A stretch of DNA of 64,000 bases from the NCBI RefSeq assembly GCF_002205845.1, contig NZ_NISI01000001.1:744001-808000 (forward strand), in the 5' to 3' direction. The DNA is from Roseateles puraquae (GTDB lineage: Bacteria; Pseudomonadota; Gammaproteobacteria; Burkholderiales; Burkholderiaceae_C). The position numbers were made by a program, and so were the translations under genes. Below are positions 57,366-64,000 of this stretch, in pieces (within the stretch, counting starts at the first letter, position 1; the number at the start of each line of letters is the position of its first letter). The notes below the pieces were generated by a model. It did not search any database. It saw only the letters and a list, made by a program, of their open reading frames with translations, and was not told where the DNA came from.

Positions 57366-58343
57366 ATGAAGGCATGGCTGTGCGAAAACCCGGTGGGCGT
57401 GGAAGCGCTGCAGTGGCGCGAACTGCCCGCCCCCGCCCTGGCGGCCGGCCAGATCCGGGTACAGATCAAGGCGGCCAGCCTCAATTTCCCGGACCTCCTC
57501 ATCGTGCAGAACAAGTACCAGATGAAGCCGCCCCTGCCCTTCGTGCCCGGGACGGAGTTCTCGGGCGTCGTCAGTGAAGTCGGCGAAGGCGTCAAGGGCT
57601 TTGCCGTCGGCCAGCGCGTGGCTGCCTTCGGCGGGCTCGGCGGCTTCGCAACCGAGGTCTGCATCCCCGCAGCGCTGGCTATGCCGCTACCGGAGGGGTT
57701 TGTGTTCGAAGACGCGGCCGCCTTCATCTGCACCTATGCCACGAGCCACCATGCGCTGATGGACCGTGCCGCCCTGCAACCGGGTGAAACCGTGCTCATC
57801 CTCGGCGCGGCCGGCGGCGTCGGCACGGCCGCGCTGCAGATCGCCAAGGCCGCCGGCGCGCGCGTCATCGCGGCCGCCGGCAGCGACGACAAATGCAAGG
57901 CCTGCCAGGCCCTGGGCGCAGATGCCACCATCAACTACGCCACGCAGAACCTGCGCGACGAACTCAAGGCCCTGACCGAAGGCAAGGGACCGGACGTCAT
58001 CTATGACCCGGTCGGCGGCGATCTGGCCGAGGCGGCCTTTCGCTCCATCGCCTGGCGTGGACGCTACCTGGTCATCGGGTTCGCGCAGGGTGCCATTCCT
58101 TCGTTGCCGCTGAACCTGGCCTTGCTCAAGGGCGCGTCGCTGGTGGGCGTCTTCTGGGGCGAGTTCGCCAAGCGCGAGCCCGGCCGCAATGCGCGCATGC
58201 TGGGTGAACTGGCCGCCTGGTACGGCGCTGGCAAGGTCAAGCCGGTGCTGGACCGCGTGCTGCCCATGGAGCAGCTGCCCGCCGCCTTCGCGCGCATGGC
58301 GGCTCGCGAGGTGGTCGGCAAGTTGGTTCTTACCAATCCTTGA
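57366..58343 (+). CDS. Quinone oxidoreductase-like (zinc-free MDR family) protein
   Basis: NADPH-dependent oxidoreductase of 325 residues. The MDR fold is seen in [49 protein letters not shown], the Rossmann segment [25 protein letters not shown] and [30 protein letters not shown] (region). The absence of the catalytic zinc cysteines points to the quinone-reductase or enoyl-reductase branch. The ATG at 57366 has AAGGAG upstream; an ATG five codons earlier is possible. Divergent from surE. Confidence 0.9.
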   Translation: MKAWLCENPVGVEALQWRELPAPALAAGQIRVQIKAASLNFPDLLIVQNKYQMKPPLPFVPGTEFSGVVSEVGEGVKGFAVGQRVAAFGGLGGFATEVCIPAALAMPLPEGFVFEDAAAFICTYATSHHALMDRAALQPGETVLILGAAGGVGTAALQIAKAAGARVIAAAGSDDKCKACQALGADATINYATQNLRDELKALTEGKGPDVIYDPVGGDLAEAAFRSIAWRGRYLVIGFAQGAIPSLPLNLALLKGASLVGVFWGEFAKREPGRNARMLGELAAWYGAGKVKPVLDRVLPMEQLPAAFARMAAREVVGKLVLTNP

Positions 58344-58447
58344 AGCCTGAAACGGGGGCGCGTTGTGGCCGCTTCGCGGCGGGTTTACCAGAGGGCGTGC
58401 GCTACATTCCCCCTTGATTCGACAGCCGCCTTCCGCGCCCCAGCGCC

Positions 58448-59191
58448 ATGACCGTCAAAGTTCTCATCATTGAAGACAACCCCGTGGCCCGAAGCTTCCT
58501 GTGCCGGGTGGTGCGTGAGAGCTTCAGCGATGCGATGGAGATCACCGAGGTCGGCGATCTCGAGAACGCGCGGCGGCAGGTGGCCAAGTTCGGCGGCGCG
58601 AATGGGGACGTGGGCTTCAAGCTCATCCTGGTCGACCTCGAACTGCCCGACGGCAATGGCATGGAGTTCCTGACCGAGATCAACGGCTCCACGGCCATCA
58701 AGATCGTCACGACGCTCTACTCCGACGACGACCACCTCTTTCCGGCGCTGCAATGCGGCGCCGATGGCTATCTGCTGAAGGAAGACCGCTTCGAAGTGCT
58801 GGTGGAAGAGCTCCAGCGCATCGTGCGTGGACAGCCGCCGCTGTCGCCGGCCATCGCGCGCCGGCTGCTGTCGCACTTCCGCCCGAGTTCCAGCGACAGC
58901 GGCACCATGCCGCTGAACTCGGGCTTCGGCGCGCTCTCGACCTCGCAGGCCGCGTTTGCCAACAGCCGCAGCGTGGCACTGGACCCGCCGCCCGAATGGG
59001 AGCGCCTGACGCCGCGTGAGAGCGAAGTGCTGACCTACCTCAGCAAGGGCTTCACGATCAAGGAGATCGCGAACCTGATGGGCATCAAGTGGTTCACGGT
59101 CAACGACCACATCAAGAGCATCTACAAGAAGCTCAACGTCAGCAGCCGGGCCGAGGCCGCGGTGCTGGCGTCCAAGCAGGGTCTGGTCTGA
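58448..59191 (+). CDS. LuxR/NarL-type response regulator
   Basis: A 247-residue two-component regulator: receiver with IIEDN (acids at 9-10), phosphoacceptor Asp63 in LILVDLELPDGNG, YLLKEDR with the conserved lysine, a long linker (about 140-180) rich in serine, and a C-terminal LuxR helix-turn-helix with RLTPRESEVLTYLSKGFT and FTVNDHIKSIYKKLNV. No kinase gene is adjacent; its partner is elsewhere. Possibly cotranscribed with the oxidoreductase 104 bp upstream but no data decide this. Confidence 0.92.
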   Translation: MTVKVLIIEDNPVARSFLCRVVRESFSDAMEITEVGDLENARRQVAKFGGANGDVGFKLILVDLELPDGNGMEFLTEINGSTAIKIVTTLYSDDDHLFPALQCGADGYLLKEDRFEVLVEELQRIVRGQPPLSPAIARRLLSHFRPSSSDSGTMPLNSGFGALSTSQAAFANSRSVALDPPPEWERLTPRESEVLTYLSKGFTIKEIANLMGIKWFTVNDHIKSIYKKLNVSSRAEAAVLASKQGLV

Positions 59192-59207
59192 ACCGTCGCC
59201 CCGCTGA

Positions 59208-59233
59208 CAAAGCCCTGGTCCGCCAGGGCTTTG
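59208..59233. terminator. Terminator between response regulator and AhpD-like gene
   Basis: An 11-bp perfect stem CAAAGCCCTGG/CCAGGGCTTTG with a TCCG loop between converging genes. Confidence 0.8.
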
Positions 59234-59246
59234 TCGCTTCTTGGGC

Positions 59247-59807
59247 TCAGCGCGGGCGCAGCTTCACGCCGGGGAAGTCGACCGGCACGTCCAGGGCCAC
59301 GTTCACGTAATTGGTGAACAGGTTGAGTGCGACGTGGGCCACGATCTCGACCACCTGGCCGTCATCGAACCCCGCTGCACGCAGCGCGGCCACATCGTCT
59401 GCGCCGACCTGCCCACGCTGCTCAACCAACTGCAGCGCAAACCGCAGGGCCGCCGCCGTGGCGGGGTCGGCTGATTGCCCGGCCTGGGCGGCACTCATGG
59501 CCTCGGCGGTGGCACCGGCCTTGCGACCGAGGGCGGTATGGGCTGCGAGACAGTAGTCGCATCGGTTGCGGTCCGCCACGGCCACCGCAATCTGCTCGCC
59601 CAGCCGCGCCGGAATGCGGCCGCCTCCGAGGGCGCCGAAGAAGCCCCACATCGCCTGCAGGGCGGCCGGCGAGTTGGCCACAGCGCGGAACATGTGAGGC
59701 GTCGCCCCGAAGGCGCCGTGCACGGCGGCCAGCAGCGCACGGCTGGCCTCGGGCGCCTCGGCACCCAGCACGAGAGGAACGCGGGCAGCAGCAGAAGTGG
59801 TGGTCAT
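59247..59807 (-). CDS. AhpD-like carboxymuconolactone-decarboxylase-fold protein
   Basis: A 186-residue helical protein of the CMD/AhpD group. The segment LGEQIAVAVADRNRCDYCLAAHTALGRKAG (region 84-115) contains the CxxC and downstream His arranged as in alkylhydroperoxidase AhpD, which reduces peroxides through a disulfide. The ATG at 59807 was chosen over an N-terminal extension. It is divergent from the AraC regulator, which probably controls it. Confidence 0.88.
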   Translation of the reverse strand: MTTTSAAARVPLVLGAEAPEASRALLAAVHGAFGATPHMFRAVANSPAALQAMWGFFGALGGGRIPARLGEQIAVAVADRNRCDYCLAAHTALGRKAGATAEAMSAAQAGQSADPATAAALRFALQLVEQRGQVGADDVAALRAAGFDDGQVVEIVAHVALNLFTNYVNVALDVPVDFPGVKLRPR

Positions 59808-59825
59808 GGAGAAGCCTTTCAGTGG

Positions 59826-59846
59826 CAGTGGAGAAGGCCTCCACTG
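59826..59846. promoter_or_regulatory. Inverted repeat between AhpD-like gene and AraC regulator
   Basis: CAGTGGAG/CTCCACTG (8-bp perfect arms, 5-bp spacer) lies 20 bp upstream of the AhpD-like ATG. It could be an operator read by the adjacent AraC-type protein or an mRNA hairpin. Confidence 0.4.
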
Positions 59847-59904
59847 TGGCGCCCCAATCAAGACGAAAGGTATCTTCCAGTCTCGCAAATCAACCCAATC
59901 ATCC

Positions 59905-60762
59905 ATGACCACCGCACTCCCCCTGGACCGCCTGAGCCCGCTGTTCGAACGCTTTCGCGTGCGGGCGAGCCTCTTCCATGCCGGGCCGCTGTGCGGCGTG
60001 ACCCACTTCGACGCCCAGCCGGGGCGAGGTTTCCTGCATGTGATGCGCCGCGGCGAGATGACCGTCCAACATGCGGCGGAGACGGGCCTGGTGCAGCGGC
60101 TCCAGGTGAGCGAGCCCAGCCTGGTGTTCTATCCGCGCCCCCTGGCGCATGACTTCCACAATGCACCGGCGGACGGCGCCGATTTCGTTTGCGCCTCGCT
60201 GGACTTCGAACCCGGCCATCCGCTGGTGCAGGCCCTGCCGCCGCTGGTGGTGCTGCCGCTGCACCGGGTGGCGGGGCTGTCGGCCACGCTGGGGCTGCTG
60301 TTCGGCGAGGCCGAGCAGGTGCGGTGCGGCCAGCGGTTGCTGGCCGACCGACTGTTCGAGGTGCTGTTGCTTCAGCTGCTTCGCTGGATGCTGGAGCAAG
60401 CCGATGCGCCCCTGCCCCTGGGCCTGATGCGCGGGCTGAGCGATCCCGCCTTGGCACGTGCCTTGACCGCGCTGCATGCCGACCCGGGGCGCGCCTGGTC
60501 GCTGCCGGCCATGGCCAGCGAGGCCGGGCTGTCGCGCAGCCGCTTCGCGGCGGTCTTCCGCGACGCGCTGGGCCAGACACCCGCCGACTACCTGGCCGAC
60601 TGGCGCCTGAGCATCGCCCGCCGCGAACTGCGCGCCGGCAAACCGCTGAAGGTGCTGGCCGCGGAACTGGGCTATGCCAACGCCTCGGCACTGAGCCGCC
60701 TGTTCGTGCACAAGCATGGCGGGCTGTCCCCGCGCGCCTGGCTGCAGCAGCAGGCGGGGTAA
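59905..60762 (+). CDS. AraC-family transcriptional regulator with cupin N-terminal domain
   Basis: A 285-residue regulator. The N-terminal half (about 1-170) resembles the cupin_6 domain common next to oxidoreductase and CMD genes; the C-terminal half has two helix-turn-helix motifs, WSLPAMASEAGLSRSRFAAVFR and LKVLAAELGYANASALSRLF, then the AraC-type HGGLSPRAW. The ATG at 59905 gives the natural N terminus (MTTALPLDRLSPL). Divergent from the AhpD-like gene across 97 bp and only 10 bp before the copper-cassette gene. Confidence 0.92.
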   Translation: MTTALPLDRLSPLFERFRVRASLFHAGPLCGVTHFDAQPGRGFLHVMRRGEMTVQHAAETGLVQRLQVSEPSLVFYPRPLAHDFHNAPADGADFVCASLDFEPGHPLVQALPPLVVLPLHRVAGLSATLGLLFGEAEQVRCGQRLLADRLFEVLLLQLLRWMLEQADAPLPLGLMRGLSDPALARALTALHADPGRAWSLPAMASEAGLSRSRFAAVFRDALGQTPADYLADWRLSIARRELRAGKPLKVLAAELGYANASALSRLFVHKHGGLSPRAWLQQQAG

Positions 60763-60772
60763 AGTGACGGTC

Positions 60773-61153
60773 ATGTCGCGCCCCGGCCGCTTCCTCGTGC
60801 TTTGCCTGCTGCTCGTGCTGCTGCCTCTGCGCGGCGTGCTGGCGGCCAGCGCCATGGGCTGCGAGGCGCTGCCGCAGCCTGCCGCTCAACACGAACAGCA
60901 CCCGGGCCATGAAGGTCATGAAGCGCACCAGCAGCACGAAGGCCACGACCCGCGCGCCGCTGCCGGCAACGACCACCATGCCGCTGGCAAGCCGTGCAAG
61001 CTCTGTGCCCCGTGCTGCCTGGCCGCCGCGCCCCCGCCGGTGATGCTGCTGGACACCCATCTCACGATGCCCGCGGCCCGCGTGGCCGGCGCGCCGGCCG
61101 AGGCCTGGGTGGGCATCGTGCCGCCCCTGCCCGATCCGCCGCCAAGGGGCTGA
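60773..61153 (+). CDS. Small His/Cys-rich exported protein, CopL/DUF2946-like
   Basis: A 126-residue protein with a signal peptide (residues 1-24), a histidine cluster (about 40-69, HxxHxxH spacing with Gly and Glu) and a cysteine group CKLCAPCC (75-82), ending PPLPDPPPRG. This layout resembles CopL/DUF2946 proteins found with copper-resistance genes. Homology is weak because of low complexity. The start is the ATG at 60773; an upstream frame overlaps the AraC gene and is rejected. Followed by TolC-type and multicopper-oxidase genes. Confidence 0.65.
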   Translation: MSRPGRFLVLCLLLVLLPLRGVLAASAMGCEALPQPAAQHEQHPGHEGHEAHQQHEGHDPRAAAGNDHHAAGKPCKLCAPCCLAAAPPPVMLLDTHLTMPAARVAGAPAEAWVGIVPPLPDPPPRG

Positions 61154-61232
61154 CTCTCTCGCCGCTGTCGCGCCGCTTCGTCCCGCACCTCGGGGCAGGC
61201 GGCTCCGTGCTCATCCAGCCCGAGAGGCCTGC

Positions 61233-62615
61233 ATGTTCTCCCTGCTTGTTTCGCGAGCGCCCTTGGGCGCCGCCTTGTTGCTGGCCGGCTGCGCCAGCCT
61301 TCCCCCCGACGCTCCGTTGCAGGACGTCAACCGCTTGACCCAGGCCCACACCGGCCAGCCCGTCGCCGCCCAAGCCATGGACGCGAGCGAGGTTGAAGCT
61401 GCGCTGCGCGCGCCCTTGTCCATGGACGAAGCCGTGCGCCTGGCGCTGCGCAACAGCCGCGCCCTGCAGGCACGCCTGTCACGCCTGGGCGTCACCGCCG
61501 CCGAAGTCGCCGAGGCAGGCCGCCTGCCCAACCCGGGCTTCACCTTCAGCCGCCTGACCCGTGGCAGCGAGGTGGAACTGGAGCGCGGCTGGCACATCGA
61601 CCTTGCCCGGCTGCTGACGCTGCCACTGGTACGGCAGGTCGAGGCCCGCCGCCTGGACGGCGAGCAGCGCCAGGCTGCGGCCGAGGTGCTGGCCCTGGCC
61701 GCTGACACGCGACGCGCCTGGGTGCGCGCCGTGTCGGCCGAAGAGACGCTGGTCTATCGGCGCCAGGTGATGGACGCTGCGGCGGCCGGCGAAGAGCTCG
61801 CCCGCCGCATGCAGGCCGCCGGCAACTTCAACGCCCTCGCCCGTGCGCGCGAACAGAGCTTTGCGACCGAAGCGCGGCTGAACCTCGCGCGCGCCGAGGC
61901 CCAGCGCCTGGCGGCGCGCGAGCGGCTGGCTCGCCTGCTCGCCCTGGACGACGTGCAAACTGCCCGGCTGCGCCTGCCGGAGCGGCTGCCCGAATTGCCC
62001 ACCGCGGCACGCGGGCAGCCGGACGTCGACACCCTGGCCCTCACCCAGCGCCTGGATGTGCAGGCGGCGCGCCTGGCACTGGAACAAGCGGCCCGCCAGA
62101 CCCAGCTCGCCCAGACCACACGTTGGGTGTCGATGCTGGAGCTGGGCACGGTGCGCAACACGGCCAATGACGCGCCCGTGCAACGCGGCTGGGAGGTCAC
62201 GCTGGAGCTGCCACTCTTTGGCCCCGGCCCCCTGCCGCGCGCGCAGGCGCTTGCCGCCGTTGCCGCGCACGAGGCCGCAGCCACCGCACTGCGCGCTCGC
62301 TCCGAAGTGCGCGAGGCTTATGGCCTGTACCGCAGCGCCTGGGAGATCGCGCGCCAGCATCGTGACGAAGCCCTGCCGCTGGCACGCCGCATCTCCGACG
62401 AACAACTGCGGCGCTACAACGCGATGCTGATCGGCGTCTTCGAGCTGCTGGCCGATGCGCGCGCCCAAGTAGCGGCCGTAAGCGCCGCTCAGGAGGCCTT
62501 GCGTGACTTCTGGCTAGCCGAGGCCGATCTCGATCAAGCCCTGCTCGGCCCCGTCGCGCCGTCGCTCCCCCAGGCCGGCAGCACGCCCGCGGCGGCTGCA
62601 GCCGCTGCCCACTGA
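61233..62615 (+). CDS. TolC-family outer-membrane efflux lipoprotein
   Basis: Outer-membrane channel of a metal or drug efflux system. The 460-residue protein has a lipobox LLAGC (about Cys20), then two homologous TolC repeats of long amphipathic helices with the typical SMDEAVRLALRNSRALQA and LTQRLDVQAARLALEQAA starts. The C-terminal tail is Ala/Pro-rich. No periplasmic adaptor or RND pump follows in the window; the gene sits in a copper context. Confidence 0.9.
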   Translation: MFSLLVSRAPLGAALLLAGCASLPPDAPLQDVNRLTQAHTGQPVAAQAMDASEVEAALRAPLSMDEAVRLALRNSRALQARLSRLGVTAAEVAEAGRLPNPGFTFSRLTRGSEVELERGWHIDLARLLTLPLVRQVEARRLDGEQRQAAAEVLALAADTRRAWVRAVSAEETLVYRRQVMDAAAAGEELARRMQAAGNFNALARAREQSFATEARLNLARAEAQRLAARERLARLLALDDVQTARLRLPERLPELPTAARGQPDVDTLALTQRLDVQAARLALEQAARQTQLAQTTRWVSMLELGTVRNTANDAPVQRGWEVTLELPLFGPGPLPRAQALAAVAAHEAAATALRARSEVREAYGLYRSAWEIARQHRDEALPLARRISDEQLRRYNAMLIGVFELLADARAQVAAVSAAQEALRDFWLAEADLDQALLGPVAPSLPQAGSTPAAAAAAAH

Positions 62616-62630
62616 ATTCCGAGGATTGCC

Positions 62631-63995
62631 ATGTTCAATCGACGCTCCCTGCTCGGCGCGGCCTCGCTCGCAGCCGTGTCCAAGGCGGCCCTGGCGGCCG
62701 TGCCCGAACCCGTCATCCAGACCTCCCCTGACACGCAGGCGCCGCACCTGCCGCCCAACGGGCGCCCCTACAACCCGGTCGTCACCCTCAATGGCTGGAC
62801 GACCCCCTGGCGCATGAACCAGGGCGTGAAGGAGTTCCACCTGGTTGCGGAGCCGGTGGTGCGCGAAATGGCGCCCGGCTTCAAGGCTCGGCTGTGGGGC
62901 TACAACGGCCAAAGCCCCGGGCCCACCATCGAAGTGGTGGAAGGCGACCGCGTGCGCATCTTCGTCACCAACCGCTTGCCTGAGCCCACCAGCATGCACT
63001 GGCACGGCCAGCGCCTGCCCAATGGCATGGACGGCGTCTCCGGCCTGACCCAACCGGCCATTCCGCCAGGCAAGACCTGGGTGTACGAGTTCGTCGCCCG
63101 CCGCCCGGGCACCTTCATGTACCACCCGCATGCCGACGAGATGGTGCAGATGGCCATGGGCATGATGGGGCTGTGGATCACCCACCCCAAGGCACGGCAT
63201 CCGCAGATCGACGAGGTCGACCGCGACTACGCCTTCCTGCTGAATGCCTACGACATCGAGCCCGGCAGCGCGACGCCCAAGATCATGACCATGCTCGACT
63301 TCAACCTGTGGAGCTGGAATAGCCGCGTCTTCCCGGGAATCGCGCCGCTGGTGGCACGCCAGGGCGACCGCGTGCGCATCCGCATCGGCAACCTGACGAT
63401 GACCAACCATCCCATCCACATCCACGGCCATGAGTTCACCGTGACGGGCACCGACGGCGGCCCCGTGCCGCGCACCGCGCGCTGGCCCGAAGTGACGACC
63501 GATGTGGCCGTAGGCCAGATGCGGCAGATCGAGTTCATCGCCGACGAGGAAGGCGATTGGGCCTTCCATTGCCACAAGTCGCACCACACGATGAATGCGA
63601 TGGGGCACGGTGTGCCGACCATGATCGGCGTGGACCAGAGCGACCTCACCGAAAAGATCCAGCAACTCTTGCCGGACTACATGGCCATGGGCTCGAGCGG
63701 CATGCACGAAATGGCCCACATGCACATGCCCGGGCCTGACAACACCGCACCGATGATGACCGGCGACGGCCCCTTCGGCCCGATCGGCATGGGCGGCATG
63801 TTCAGTGTCCTGAAGGTGCGCCGCGGCCTCAAGCGCGGCGACTACAGCGACCCCGGCTGGTTCCAGCATCCCGCCGGCACGCTGGCCCGCGAGGTGGGCG
63901 ATGCACCGCCGGCGCCCCAAGCACCGGGCACCCCCGCCGAGCCGGCGTCAGCCGACGTGCAGGTGCGCAAGCCGCAGGGGCATCACGGGCATTGA
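62631..63995 (+). CDS. Two-domain multicopper oxidase, probable copper resistance
   Basis: Periplasmic oxidase that uses oxygen to oxidise Cu(I) or phenols. The 454-residue protein has a Tat-like signal (FNRRSLLGAASLAAV) and all four copper-site motifs: HWHG (123-126), HPHAD (165-169), HPIHIHGH (260-267) and HCHKSHHTMNAM (313-324). Only about 95 residues separate HPHAD from HPIHIHGH, so the middle cupredoxin domain of three-domain oxidases is missing. A Met-rich segment (MHEMAHMHMPG, near 365) may bind copper. The ATG has GAGGA upstream; the stop is five bases from the window end. Confidence 0.92.
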   Translation: MFNRRSLLGAASLAAVSKAALAAVPEPVIQTSPDTQAPHLPPNGRPYNPVVTLNGWTTPWRMNQGVKEFHLVAEPVVREMAPGFKARLWGYNGQSPGPTIEVVEGDRVRIFVTNRLPEPTSMHWHGQRLPNGMDGVSGLTQPAIPPGKTWVYEFVARRPGTFMYHPHADEMVQMAMGMMGLWITHPKARHPQIDEVDRDYAFLLNAYDIEPGSATPKIMTMLDFNLWSWNSRVFPGIAPLVARQGDRVRIRIGNLTMTNHPIHIHGHEFTVTGTDGGPVPRTARWPEVTTDVAVGQMRQIEFIADEEGDWAFHCHKSHHTMNAMGHGVPTMIGVDQSDLTEKIQQLLPDYMAMGSSGMHEMAHMHMPGPDNTAPMMTGDGPFGPIGMGGMFSVLKVRRGLKRGDYSDPGWFQHPAGTLAREVGDAPPAPQAPGTPAEPASADVQVRKPQGHHGH

Positions 63996-64000
63996 GCCGC

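Overview
The window is high-GC DNA from a betaproteobacterium, most likely Burkholderiales of the Rubrivivax/Roseateles/Leptothrix kind. This is judged from protein resemblance and from two conserved chromosomal neighbourhoods: carA-leuE-carB-greA-(DUF4149)-yhbY-rlmE-ftsH-folP-glmM-pstSCAB-phoU-phoB-phoR, and surE-pcm-nlpD-rpoS-rlmD. Coding density is high. I see no phage, insertion sequence, integron or CRISPR array. The window looks like ordinary chromosome with a few accessory blocks.

Layout. 1-4.8 kb (minus): a six-gene, translationally coupled run, iorAB-like molybdenum hydroxylase then soxX-soxY-soxZ-soxA, followed by a truncated MscS-like gene at the edge. 4.9-8.9 kb (minus): an SPFH (flotillin-type) membrane protein with internal repeats, a KdpD-like sensor kinase and a KdpE-like regulator, apparently one operon. 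9.0-9.1 kb (minus): a candidate small RNA with an anti-Shine-Dalgarno hairpin loop. 9.3-10.5 kb: a FeeM-type acyltransferase and two small unknown genes. 10.6-15.7 kb (minus): a TonB-dependent receptor plus a GH43 lipoprotein under a LacI-type operator. 16.2-24.3 kb (minus): tRNA-Arg(TCT), an OPT transporter, tRNA-Pro(TGG) and an AddAB-type helicase-nuclease. 24.5-28.5 kb (plus): trxA, rho, rpmE2 and a large membrane protein.

28.5-35.1 kb (minus) is the complete phosphate regulon core, pstSCAB-phoU-phoB-phoR. The pstS promoter shares an intergenic region with a divergent FAS1 lipoprotein gene, and both sides carry Pho-box-like repeats 10 nt upstream of a -10 hexamer. 35.9-47.5 kb holds housekeeping genes (glmM, folP, ftsH, rlmE, yhbY, greA, carB, carA, leuE). 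47.7-52.1 kb has a GlcG/HbpS-type protein, a Bax-inhibitor-1 protein, and a GH5-GH51 pair behind a strong palindromic operator. 52.3-57.3 kb (minus) is surE-pcm-nlpD-rpoS-rlmD.

57.4-64 kb has a quinone-oxidoreductase-like gene, an orphan LuxR-type response regulator, a divergent AhpD-like/AraC pair, and a copper-handling cassette (His/Cys-rich small protein, TolC-type outer-membrane protein, two-domain multicopper oxidase).

Functional picture: a free-living heterotroph that takes up plant hemicellulose oligosaccharides (TonB receptor, GH43, GH51, GH5), has partial sulfur-oxidation machinery, a classical phosphate response and copper detoxification. The observations most worth following up are the SPFH-kinase-regulator operon with its five-repeat SPFH protein, the candidate small RNA next to it, the SoxY that lacks the usual GGCGG tail in a Mo-hydroxylase/sox operon, and the predicted PhoB control of the FAS1 lipoprotein.
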